Assembly (NCBI GenBank): GCA_028293125.1
Contig: JAQGPJ010000071.1
Coordinates: 180,169 to 244,168 of the forward strand
Length of the DNA: 64,000 nucleotides
Direction of reading: 5' to 3'
Source: Verrucomicrobiales bacterium
GTDB taxonomy: Bacteria; Verrucomicrobiota; Verrucomicrobiia; Verrucomicrobiales; V1-33
Part shown: in pieces, positions 27,313-37,800 of the stretch
How the letters are laid out: each line of letters begins with the position of its first letter
Position numbering within the stretch: the stretch's first letter is position 1
Position numbers and translations under genes: made by a program
The notes under the pieces: model-generated
What the model was told of the DNA's origin: nothing
The model's database searches: none
What the model saw: only the letters and a program-made list of their open reading frames with translations

Positions 27313-28158
27313 ATGGCCAATCCTCCCCCCGTTGAAAAGGAAGCGCCGGCACGGCGTTCCCAGCCCTCCAGACCGCATCCGCAGCCGCAGGCCCGTCCTT
27401 CCGGAAATGAAGCCCCGCGTCCGGGTTTTTCCGGCGGAGCCTCCGCGTGGGGGGATTTGGCGGATGAACCCCGTCCGGGACTGATGCACCGTCTGCGCTG
27501 GCCTTTGGCCGGACTGGGTGCCGCCGCCGTCGTGGCCGCAGGGGTCTGGGTTTCCGGAAAAAGCGCCGGCCCGTCCGTGGCCAAGCCCGCTCCGGCCAAA
27601 CCGGTGGTGGTCCAGATCACGCCTCCCGCTCCGCCACCACCGCCCCCGCCGCCGCCCCCGCCGCCGAAAATCCAGCAGCCCCAGGAGCCGAAGATGGTCG
27701 AGCAGGCCCCGGTCCATGAGGATGAGCCCAAGCCGGAGGAGCCGAAACCCGCGGATGACCCGCCGTCCGACATTGTCAGCAATATCAAGGGGGATGGTCC
27801 GCCGGACAATTTTGGGGCCACCGCATCCGGCCGCGGCGGGAGCGGGACCGGCAAGGGACTGGGCGGCAGTGGCGGTGGTGGCAGCCGCTGGGGCTGGTAT
27901 GCGGCCAAAATGCAGACGTCCATCGGCGACGCCCTGCGCCGGAATCCCAAAACCCGTGATGCCGTGCTCAGCCAGAAAGTCCGCGTCTGGCCGGACGCCA
28001 CCGGCCGCATCCGCCGGGCCAAACTGGCCACCGGCACCGGCGATCCCGCCTTGGACGCGGCGGTCACAGAGGCTCTCACCGGCGTGCAGCTGCCGGAGCC
28101 GCCGCCGGCGGACATGCCCTCCCCCATCCTGCTGCGCCTGGCGGCCCGCCGGCCCTGA
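27313..28158 (+). CDS. tonB: TonB-like energy transducer
   Basis: A 281-residue protein. A 60-residue cytoplasmic Pro/Arg-rich tail precedes one membrane span (about 63-80). A long Pro-rich spacer follows, with more than ten consecutive Pro and then Glu/Pro/Lys-rich sequence to about 155. A Gly-rich hinge precedes a TonB C-terminal-like domain (about 195-281) with the features of that fold (QKVRVWPDATGRI, GDPALDAAV). It completes an ExbB-ExbD-TonB set inside the secretion operon. No TonB-dependent receptor gene is nearby, so its outer-membrane partner may be the TpsB or the porin. Confidence 0.85.
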   Translation: MANPPPVEKEAPARRSQPSRPHPQPQARPSGNEAPRPGFSGGASAWGDLADEPRPGLMHRLRWPLAGLGAAAVVAAGVWVSGKSAGPSVAKPAPAKPVVVQITPPAPPPPPPPPPPPPKIQQPQEPKMVEQAPVHEDEPKPEEPKPADDPPSDIVSNIKGDGPPDNFGATASGRGGSGTGKGLGGSGGGGSRWGWYAAKMQTSIGDALRRNPKTRDAVLSQKVRVWPDATGRIRRAKLATGTGDPALDAAVTEALTGVQLPEPPPADMPSPILLRLAARRP

Positions 28159-28199
28159 TCCCGGCGGCTGGTCCGAATACCGATTTTTGTCTTTTGTTC

Positions 28200-30095
28200 A
28201 TGAAATACCCTAAACCTTCCTTCACCCGGAGCACGGCGCTGCTCTTTGCAGCCGCCCTGCCACTGAGAGGTGCGGAACCTGCCCCCTCTCCGTCGGTTGA
28301 GGCTGGATCCGTTCCTGTGGCCGAAGCACCGTCCGCTTCGGACGCCGCCGCCTCGACCGACCTGCCCCCGGAGGACCCGGGACTGTTGCCCGCGCCCGGT
28401 GCGGTGGCATCGCCGGCAACCCCCGCCCCCGCCCCGTCCGCGGGCGGACCGTCACGCAATTTCTCCATCAATCTGCTCAAGCGCCTGGTCGAGCGCGGGG
28501 CCCTGACCCAGAAAGACGCGGAGGAACTGGTGCAGCTGGCCGACGCCGATGTGACGGCTGCGGCGGCCCCGGTCCCCGCACCTGTCCCTGTGCCGTCCCC
28601 CGCGGCGGCTCCGGCCCCGAAGCCCGATGAGGTCCGCGTGACCTACGTGCCCGAAACCGTCCGCAACCGCATCCGCGACGAGGTGCGTGACCAGCTGCGC
28701 AGCGAGGCCAAAGCCGAGGGCTGGCTGGGTGAAAAACCCGGCACTGGCTGGTTCAGCCGGGTGGAGCCCTTCGCCGATATCCGCATCCGCTATGAGGTGA
28801 TCGATTTCCCCGAAGGAAACGACAACACCGGCGCCTTCCCCAACTTCAACGCCATCAACACCGGTTCCCCCTTTGATGTGGCGGGCACGGAGTTTTCCCC
28901 GCAGTACAATGTGGACCAGGAACGCCAGCGGGCGCGGCTGCGGTTCCGTCTGGGCGCGGAGATGGATCTGGCTGACAAATTCACGCTCGGTTTCCGCGTG
29001 GGCACGGGGCAGGACAATTCCCCGGTCTCCAGCAACCAGACCCTGGGGTATGCCGGCGACGGGCAGGGCGGGAACTTCAGCAAATACGCCCTGTGGCTGG
29101 ACCGGGCCTTTCTGGCATGGGAGCCCAACGACTCCTTCAAGGTCAGCGTGGGCCGGTTTGACAATCCTTTCTTCACCACCACCAACATCTGGTCCGAGGA
29201 CATCGGTTTCGACGGCTTGGCGCTGACCCTGCATCCCCGGATCAATGACCGCTTCCGTCCTTTCGTGACCGGAGGCATCTTCCCGGTGTTCAACACTGAC
29301 CTGAACTTCGCCAGCAACCAGCCCGCGAAATTCGAGAGCACCGACAAGTGGCTCTACGCCGTGCAGGCGGGGGCGGATATCCAGCTGACCAAGGATCTCA
29401 AAACCAGGGTGGCCATCGGGTTCTTTGACTTCGAGGGCATCGAGGGCCAGCTGTCGGATCCCTACACGCCGCTGGACGACAACGACGCCGGCAACACCGA
29501 CGGCACGCGCCCGGCTTTTGCCCAAAAAGGGAACACCTACCGCCCGCTGCGCAACATCACGCCGGGACCGCTCAACGACTACGGCACCAGCAAACAGTAT
29601 CAGTATTTCGGCTTGGCCACGCCCTTCCAGGTGTTGGCAGCCACCGGAAGGCTGGACTACGATGGATGGGAGCCGGTGCGCCTCTCCCTGGTGGGCGAGT
29701 ATTCGAAGAATCTTGCCTTCGAGCAGGGGGATATCAATTCCATCGCTGTCAACAACCGGGGACCGAACCGTGGGGACGGATCGCTGGGGGTGTTCGAGGG
29801 CGATGACACGGCGTGGTATGTGAACCTCATGATCGGGGACGCCACCCTGGACCGCCGCGGGCGTTGGAACGCCTATGCCGGCTACCGCTACATCGGTTCC
29901 GACGCCGTGGTGGACGGATTCAACGATCAGAACTTCGGCGGGGGCGGCACTAACATGAAAGGCTTTACTCTGGGGGCCAATTACGCTCTCTCCGAGAGGA
30001 TCAGTTTTGGCGCGCGCTGGTACAGCGCCGATGAAATCGCCGGTCCGGCCTTCAAAAGCGACATCTTCATGTTTGATCTTAACGCCCGCTTCTGA
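28200..30095 (+). CDS. putative outer-membrane porin
   Basis: A 631-residue exported protein. The signal peptide ends near ALPLRGAEP. Residues 30-150 are Ala/Pro-rich linker with a short helical segment (NLLKRLVERGALTQKDAEEL) and another (RNRIRDEVRDQLRSEAK). From about 180 to the final Phe it is a beta barrel (RIRYEVIDF, RFRLGAEMDL, VGRFDNPFF, YAGYRYIG). This corresponds to the 'putative porin' family. A TTG six bases upstream is an alternative start. It is likely to provide a pore or surface anchor within the secretion block; its substrate is unknown. Confidence 0.83.
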   Translation: MKYPKPSFTRSTALLFAAALPLRGAEPAPSPSVEAGSVPVAEAPSASDAAASTDLPPEDPGLLPAPGAVASPATPAPAPSAGGPSRNFSINLLKRLVERGALTQKDAEELVQLADADVTAAAAPVPAPVPVPSPAAAPAPKPDEVRVTYVPETVRNRIRDEVRDQLRSEAKAEGWLGEKPGTGWFSRVEPFADIRIRYEVIDFPEGNDNTGAFPNFNAINTGSPFDVAGTEFSPQYNVDQERQRARLRFRLGAEMDLADKFTLGFRVGTGQDNSPVSSNQTLGYAGDGQGGNFSKYALWLDRAFLAWEPNDSFKVSVGRFDNPFFTTTNIWSEDIGFDGLALTLHPRINDRFRPFVTGGIFPVFNTDLNFASNQPAKFESTDKWLYAVQAGADIQLTKDLKTRVAIGFFDFEGIEGQLSDPYTPLDDNDAGNTDGTRPAFAQKGNTYRPLRNITPGPLNDYGTSKQYQYFGLATPFQVLAATGRLDYDGWEPVRLSLVGEYSKNLAFEQGDINSIAVNNRGPNRGDGSLGVFEGDDTAWYVNLMIGDATLDRRGRWNAYAGYRYIGSDAVVDGFNDQNFGGGGTNMKGFTLGANYALSERISFGARWYSADEIAGPAFKSDIFMFDLNARF

Positions 30096-30101
30096 TCCCT
30101 T

Positions 30102-30854
30102 ATGAGAACTGTTTTTGCTTATGTGTGCCTGACCGCCTTGATTCCGCTGACGGTCCGGGCCCAAGAGAACGAGGCCGCCCAGGCGGCCCAGGCCAAAGCC
30201 AACGAGCAGCGGCTGCGGGACACTCTGCGGACCACCACCCAGCAGCTCCGCGACTCCGAGAGCGCCAAGGCCACGCTGCAGGCGGGGCAGACGGAGCGGG
30301 ATCAGAAAATCGCCGATCTGGAGGCCCGTCTCAAAACCATCACCCAGCAGGCGGTGGATGACCGGGCGCAGGCGGAGAAATCCATCACCGAGCTGAAAGC
30401 CTCTGAAACCAAAGCCGGGCTGGAGATTGTCAGGCTGCGGGGCGTGCTGGAGAAATGGAAAGCCTCGTGGAATCACGCCGCCGCCCTGGTCCGGACCACG
30501 GAGGCCGCCCGCGTGAAACTGGCCGACGCCAATATCCTGCTGGAGCGCAAAGTGGAGGAGCGCGGGCGCCAGAATCTGGAGCTTTACAAAACGGCCCGCG
30601 AAATTCTCCAGCGCTACAGCGACTTCAGCCTGGGCCGCGCCATTGCGGCCCGCGAGCCGTTCACCGGCATTGCCAAGGCGCGGATCGAGGAGCAGGTGCA
30701 GGACTACGCCGACCAGCTGGAGGACCACAAACTCAAGCCCGAGCCCTCCGACGGAAAGCCCGCTGCCAAACCCGGGCCGGAGGCTCCCCCCGCCAAGGCC
30801 GCCGCGCCGGCGCCCTCCAACTTCAAAGCCTCAGCCCCTCCGCAAAAACCATGA
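30102..30854 (+). CDS. exported coiled-coil protein
   Basis: A 250-residue protein with a signal peptide (ends near TVRAQ, residue 20) and a long heptad-rich coiled coil (about 24-190: Gln, Glu, Ala, Lys and Arg with regular Leu/Ile). The tail is rich in Pro, Ala and Lys. No enzyme motif is present. Its stop overlaps the PPIase start by four bases. By position, between a porin and a periplasmic chaperone-like PPIase, it may be a periplasmic scaffold or holdase for TpsA. That is inference only. Confidence 0.8.
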   Translation: MRTVFAYVCLTALIPLTVRAQENEAAQAAQAKANEQRLRDTLRTTTQQLRDSESAKATLQAGQTERDQKIADLEARLKTITQQAVDDRAQAEKSITELKASETKAGLEIVRLRGVLEKWKASWNHAAALVRTTEAARVKLADANILLERKVEERGRQNLELYKTAREILQRYSDFSLGRAIAAREPFTGIAKARIEEQVQDYADQLEDHKLKPEPSDGKPAAKPGPEAPPAKAAAPAPSNFKASAPPQKP

Positions 30855-31834
30855 AATCATTTCCCCTTCTCTCCCTCGTTCTTCTTTCCTCCACGGCTGC
30901 TGTTGTTCTGGCGGCACCCGCCACACCTGCCCCGGCGGCGGCAGATCCGGCATCCGCCGCGCCGGCCAATGACAGCGTGATCGGACGCATCGGCTCCATT
31001 CAGGTCAGCGCCGCCGAGGTCAAAGCCTCCATCGCCGCGCTGAGCGGTCAGGAGAGCGAGGCCATCAAAAGCGATCCCGCGCTGCTGAACCAAGTCGTGC
31101 GGTCGCTGCTGGTGCAGAAGGCTTTGCTGGGTGAAGCCGAGTCCAAAGGCCACGACAAAAAACCGGAGGTGGCCGCCAAACTGGCCAAGGCCCGTGAGAT
31201 CGCCCTGACGGAAAGCTATCTCCAGACCGTGTCCACCCCTCCCGATTCCTGGCCGGGCGAGACTGAATTGAAGGCGGCATACGAGATCGCCAAACCCTCC
31301 ATCGGCGTGCCCAAATCCTGGCGGCTGGCGCAGATCTTCATCTCCGCCGCCCCGGCGGACGAAAAGGCTGCGGCGGACAAGGCCCAAGCCAAACTGGACA
31401 CCGTGCAGAAAGCCCTCAAAGCTCCCGGCGCGGACTTTTCCAAACTGGCCTCCACCCACAGCGAGGAACAGGCCAGCGCCGGCCGCGGCGGCGAGATCGG
31501 CTGGCTGGCCGGCACGCAGATCCAGCCGGGCATCCGCGAAAAGCTGGGCAGCCTGAAGGTGGACTCCATCTCCGAGCCGGTGAAGCTGGAGGACGGCTGG
31601 CATATTGTGAAAGTGCTGGACACCCGCGAGGCCTACACCCCCACGCTGGACCAGATCCGCAACCAGCTGACCGCTCAGTTGCGCGCCGAGAAGACCCGCG
31701 CCAACAGCCAGGCCTATCTGGCGGAGCTGCTGAGGGCCAATCCGCTTTCCGTCAACGAACTGGCTCTGCCGCAGCTTGCGGGCGGAAGCGCGCCCGCAAC
31801 CACCCCCGCAACAGGGTCCGGAGCCGGCAAGTAG
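30851..31834 (+). CDS. periplasmic parvulin-type peptidyl-prolyl isomerase
   Basis: A 327-residue exported protein with a signal peptide (ends near VVLAAPA). A SurA-like N-terminal helical region is at about 45-150. One parvulin domain is at about 152-262, with the conserved segments AQIFISA, FSKLASTHSEEQASAGRGGEIGW and LEDGWHIVKVLD. A helical extension and a Gly/Ala/Thr tail follow. It should assist folding of exported proteins in the periplasm. Situated immediately before the giant TpsA gene, it is a likely dedicated chaperone for it. The start codon overlaps the previous stop (ATGA). Confidence 0.9.
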   Translation: MKSFPLLSLVLLSSTAAVVLAAPATPAPAAADPASAAPANDSVIGRIGSIQVSAAEVKASIAALSGQESEAIKSDPALLNQVVRSLLVQKALLGEAESKGHDKKPEVAAKLAKAREIALTESYLQTVSTPPDSWPGETELKAAYEIAKPSIGVPKSWRLAQIFISAAPADEKAAADKAQAKLDTVQKALKAPGADFSKLASTHSEEQASAGRGGEIGWLAGTQIQPGIREKLGSLKVDSISEPVKLEDGWHIVKVLDTREAYTPTLDQIRNQLTAQLRAEKTRANSQAYLAELLRANPLSVNELALPQLAGGSAPATTPATGSGAGK

Positions 31835-31875
31835 CTTTGCAAGGCCAGCCCCCTATCCGAGTCAGAAATCACGGA

Positions 31876-34800
31876 ATGTCCACGCCGCCGTCCAACCGTT
31901 TCAGTATTCTCCGCCCTCCGGCGTGGCCGGTCATGGCGGGCTTTGGCGCGTGGCTGTCCGCCGGCTCTTTCGCGCACAGTGGGGATATTCTGCGGAGCGG
32001 CGCGGCGGCCGGCGGCCGGCAGACGGATGCCTCGGCGGGGGCCGCCTCCGCCGTCCAGCAGCAGCTCAAAGCCGGACAGGCGGACGCCTTGGCCCAAACG
32101 GCGAAATCCCTGGAGGCTGTGCGCGCGTTTCAGGCACAGGCGAGGGCGCTGGCGCTGAAAAACCGCAATGGGCTGACCGGACTGGATCCCAATCATCCGG
32201 GCCTGCGCCTGCCGGTGGTCTCCAATGGGCTGGGCCTTGGAGGGCTCCAGCTGCGGTCAGCGCCTGTCGGGGCACTGACTCCCGTGCAGAGCGTCAGCGG
32301 CGGTCTGACCCATGTGACCGTCAAACAAAATGAGCAGCAGGCCCTGCTGGACTGGGAGACCTTCAATGTGGGCCGGGACACTTCGTTGGAGTTTGACCAG
32401 AGCGCCGGCGGGGCCAACGCCGCGCAGTGGATCGCCTTCAACCGCGTGACCGACCCCTCGGGCCGGCCCTCGCAGATTCTGGGACGGATCAGCGCCCAGG
32501 GGCAGGTGTATGTCATCAATCAGAACGGCATCATCTTCGGCGGCGGCAGTCAGGTGAACACCGGGGCACTGGTGGCGTCGTCGCTGCCCATCAATGAAAA
32601 CCTGATCACCCGCGGCCTGCTGAACAATCCCGATTCCCAGTTTCTGTTCAGCGCCCTGCCCATCGCCGCCGGAGCCAAGGGCACGCCGGCCTTCATGCCG
32701 CCGGCATCCAATCTTCCTGACAACCGCCACGGCGATGTGACCGTGGAGCCGGGAGCGGTGATCTCCGCCCCTGTCAGTGCCGATGGCAACGGCGGGCGCA
32801 TTCTCCTCGCGGGACCGAATGTGACCAACAGCGGCTCCCTGCTGGCCCCCAATGGCCAAGTCATTCTGGCCGCCGGCCTGCAGGTGGGGCTGGATGCGCA
32901 CCTCAGCTCCGACGCCAGCCTGCGCGGGCTGGATGTGTATGTGGGCAGCACGGGCACCCACAGCGGCAGTGCTGTCAATAACGGGCTGATCGAAATCCCG
33001 CGCGGCAGCGCCTCCCTCTCAGGCCGCATGGTCCGGCAGAACGCCGCCATTGAGAGCAGCACTTCCGTCGCCCTCAATGGCCGGATCGACCTGCTGGCCA
33101 ATTACGACGCCGTGCCCAACACCGGGTATGATCCCGCGCTGCCCAGCACGGGAACGCCGTGGCTTTACCAGTCCAGCGGCACGGTGACCCTGGGGGAGGG
33201 AAGCGTGACCCGCATCCTGCCGGAGACCGCCAGCCCGGCCACCACCATTGGGACGGAACTGGCGCTGCGCTCCCGGATCAATCTTCAGGGAAAAACCGTG
33301 CTGCTGGGACGGGATTCCAAAATCCTGGCTCCCAACGCCCTGGCCTCCGTCAGGGCCGGCAGCTGGTCCTACAATGCCAATGTCACTCCCCCGACCTCGG
33401 TGTTTCTGGCATCCGGCGGGGAGGTTTATTTTGACGGGGGCGCGGGCATTGATGTTTCGGGCTCCGCCGGGGTCACGGCTCCGGTTTCCCGCATGATTCT
33501 GTCGCTGGTGCTGCGCGGCGGGGAGCTGGCCCCCTCTCCGCTTCAGCGGAACGGCACCCTGCGCGGCCCCACGCTGACCGTGGATCTGCGGAACACCGGA
33601 GTTTACAATGGCCGGGAGTGGGCGGGCACACCGCTGGCGGACCTGACCGGTTACGTGGGACTGATCGAGCGCACGGTGGGCGAACTCACGGTGGAGGGTG
33701 GCACCGTGGATATTTCCGCCGGCAGTCGGGTGGTCATGGGACCGAACTCCAGCATCAATGTCAGCGGCGGATCCATCGAATACACCGGCGGCACGGTGCG
33801 GACCAGCCGGCTTTGGATTGACGGGCATCTCATCGATATCAAGGATGCCACCCCGGACCGCGTTTACGACGGGGTGTTCACCGGCACCTCCGACGAGATC
33901 CATGAGCGCTGGGGTGTGACCCGCACCTTCACCCTGCCGCTGGTTCCCACAGGGCGGCATTACGAGTCCGGCTATTTCCATGGAGGCAATGCCGGCAGCC
34001 TTTCCCTTCGCGCGCCGGGCATGGCCCTGGACGGAACCCTGACCGGGCTGGCTTCAGCGGGGCCGCGTCAGCTGCGGGCCTCCTCCGGCACCGGCGGCAT
34101 CATGCCCGACAGCGGCAGCCTGTCGCTGTCCTTTAGTGATCAGACGGTGCTGAACAATGCGGCGGTCACCCGCTATCCCACCGCTCCTGACATCGTTTTT
34201 GACAAGGACCGCCGCAACGCGGTGCCCTCCCTGGCCTTGGATGCGGACGGGCTGCCGGTGGCGGTGGAGACGGCTGCGGGAGTGGCGGACACGCTTTACC
34301 TGTCCCCGGAGCTTCTGACCGAAAGCGGTTGGGGCAGCATCACGCTGCACAACGAGGCCGGCTCCATCACGGTGCCCGAGAAGGTCAGTCTGCAGGCTCA
34401 GGCCGGCGGGTCGCTGAGCTTCACTGCGTCGAATATCCGGATCCTGGGCAGCGTTCAGGCTCCGGGGGGCACCTTGGACTTCCAGGCGCTGAATCTGACG
34501 CCCTATGACACGGCGGTGATCCGGGGACTTCCGGAAGCTGAGCGCCGGCTGCCTCCGGCCAATGAGGGGCGCGGTATTTTCACGCTTGGGGACAAGGGCC
34601 GACTCAGCACCGCCGGTCTGCTGGTGGATGACCGGCTGAACGCGCCGGACCTGATGACACAGCCCGTCCTGACCGCCGGCGGCAGCATCACGGTGAAGGC
34701 CTGGAGCGTGGATTTGGAAAAGGGGGGCGTGCTGGATGTTTCCGGCGGCGCGCTCATCGGTCCGGAGGGCGGCGTCACTTATGGCGACGGAGGCAGCCTG

Positions 34801-37800
34801 ACCGTGCTGGCGGGCCAGGACCCGCTGTTGAACGGTGTGGTGGGCGGCCATTTGAGGCTGGACTCCGGACTGCGCGGGTATTCCGGAGCCAAGGGTGGGT
34901 TGCTGGCCCTGCAGGCTCCGCTGGTGCAGGTGGGCGGCCGGGCTGCGGAACTGGACGCGATTTCCCTGACCGCCGGATTTTTCAGTCAGGGCGGATTCGG
35001 CACTTTCAGCCTGTCCGGTCTGGGCCGGGTGAATGCCCAGCGGAGGACACTGCCGGCGGTGGTCATCGCTCCCGGCACCCGCATCAAGCCCGTGGTTTCA
35101 AGTCTGATCGCCGTTTCCCGGATGGATGGGGATGGCACGGCGCGTACGGAACTGATCCCTGTGGAGAAACCGGCAGGCCTGCGGACGCCCGCCAGCCTGA
35201 GTTTCCTCGCGCCGGGAGTGCGCGACGGCATTCTGGATGCCCCGCTGATCCGGGGGATGCTGGTCATGGGCGCGGACTCCAAAATAGCGGTCGATCCGCT
35301 GGGCAGAGTCACTTTTTCGGGCAGAACCGTGGAGATGCTGGGCTCCGTCTCCGCTCCCGGCGGTGCCATCACCCTCACCGCCGCCAGATCGTCGGAGGCG
35401 TATCCCGGCACGCAACAGGCGCTGACCACTCTTCTCATCGGACCTCGCAGCATGCTCTCCACCGCCGGTGCGGTGCGGCTGCTGCCGGATGCCTATGGCC
35501 GGCGCACCGGATCCGTTCTGCCCGGCGGGGAGATCACGGTATCCGGCAATCTGCTGGCGCTTTCCGGCTCCGTGCTGGATGTGTCAGGGACGCATGGCAC
35601 GCTGGATTTGTCCCCTGCGGCGGCCAGCCCCCTGGCCACGGCGGCGGTGCCCGCCTCCAGCGGTCTGACCACTCCGCTTTACGGACTGGCCTCCGTCCCC
35701 GTGCGCATGGACAGCGCCGGCGGCACGGTGAATCTCAGGGGCGGGGAATTCCTGCTGCCGGACGCCGCGCTGCGGGGCTGGGCCGGCGGCTCCACCGCGC
35801 TGGGAGGCACGCTGAATGTCTCCTCCGGACGATTCTATCCGCCGGGCACCACGGTCATCCCGGCCACGGATGTCAATCTGACGGTCCTCCAGCAGGGAAG
35901 TCTGATTCCCGCCGGCTTCGGCAGGGACGGCACTGCTGTCGGTCAGGCGGTTCCGGGCCTTGAGGCGCGGGGATATTTTGCGGCGGATCGGTTCCGGAAG
36001 GGCGGCTTTGACTCCCTGTCCCTCAATGGCGTCGTCGGCTTCCAAGGGCCGGTGGAGGTGCAGGCGCGCGGCTCGCTGCGGGTGGCGGATTCCGGGGTGC
36101 TGTTTGCGGATCATACCGTCAGCCTCACCGCGCCCTATGTGGTCATGGGCCGCAGCTTTGAAACCCCCGGCCTGCCGGAGGACCGCCGCAGTCCATTCAG
36201 CACTCCGGTGGCTCCGGTTTACGGGTCCGGCCGGCTGACGGTGACGGCAAATAATATCGATGCCGGCACCCTGTCCCTCCAGAATGTGGGAGCCGCAGAG
36301 CTGACGGCGCGCGGCGGGGACATCCGTGGCAGCGGCATTCTGAATATCGCGGGGGATCTCACGCTGCGGGCGGCGCGGATTTATCCTGTCACGGCCTCGC
36401 CCTTTGAAATCTTCGCCTATGACCACGCCGGGGCGGGCGGCGGCACCGTCAGCGGGTCGGTGACCATTCAATCGTCGGGATCGCGGGCGCTGCCTTTGTC
36501 CGCAGGCGGGTCATTGGGTATCTATGCCGGACGGATCGTGCAGGAGGGCGTGCTGCGCGCGCCTTTCGGCAGCATCGCGCTGGGCTGGGACGGCACCGGC
36601 GCCGCGCCGGTGAATCTGCTGACGAGCACCACTGTGGCCGCTCCGGTGACACGCCAGGTCACCCTGGCCGGCGGCAGTGTCACCTCCGTGTCCGGAGTGG
36701 ATCCCCGGACCGGCAAAGGCATTCTCATTCCGTATGGGGCCAGTCCCGACGGCCTGACCTGGATCGATCCCCGCGGCGTGGACATCACGGCGGGCGGACT
36801 GCCCGTGAAAAGCGTCACCATCGCCGGCCAGCAGCTGGACATGCAGTCCGGGGCCGCCATCGACCTGCGCGGAGGTGGGGATCTTTTTGCCTGGCGCTGG
36901 GTGGAGGGCAATGGCGGAGCGGAGGATATCCTGGCCTCCCCAAACAGTTATGCCATCCTGCCGGATTATGAGGCAGCGGGCGCGCCGTTCGCCCCATGGA
37001 ACAATTCGAACAATGAGGACAACCTCATCGCGGCCTCCGGTCCCGGTTATGTGAACGACAGGCTGCGGTTTGGCGACCGCGTGTATCTGCAGGGCAGCCA
37101 AACACTGAAGGCGGGCTACTACACGCTGCTGCCGGCGCGTTACGCTCTGCTGCCGGGCGGGGTGCTGGTCACTCCCCGGCACGGGACATCGGCGGGGACC
37201 GTGGAGCTGGCGGACGGCTCCAGCGTGGTGGCCGGCTATCAGTTCAACAGCCTGAACACCGGACGCACGGTGCCGGTGACCTCCACCGCCTTTGAACTGG
37301 CCTCGGGCTCCGTGGTGCGCCAGCGCGCGGAGTATGAGACTTACCTGGCCGGCAGCTTCCTGAGCGGAGCCGCCACCCGGCTGAATCTGTCCACCCCGCT
37401 GCTGCCGCAGAATTCCGGCGGGCTGACGCTGCAGGCCACGCAGTCCATGAATCTGCTGGGCAGCGTGCTGTCGCCCTCCATCGCGGGCGGGCGGGGCAGC
37501 GGCATCGATATCAGCTCCGCGCTTGATTTCGTGATCAACCGCGATGGCGGCGGGGCCGGGACTGGCAGGATCACCCTGAGCGCCAGCATTCTCCGGAACT
37601 GGGGAGCGGAGAGCCTGGTGATCGGCGGGGGACGCGGCACCGACGCCGCGGGCAACACCGTCCTCACCGCCGTCAGCGGGAACATCACCGTGGACAACGC
37701 CGGCACGCCGCTCAGCGCGGCGGATCTGACCCTGCTGGCGACGGGCAGCATCGTGCTGGCACCGGGCGCGCAGCTGGCCTCCACCGGGCAGGGCAGGGCG

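Noticed and set aside
31837..31875. TTG start for tpsA adding 13 residues
   Set aside because: ATG 31876 is available and leads into the exported N-terminus; the TTG lies almost against the preceding stop and has no supporting ribosome site.
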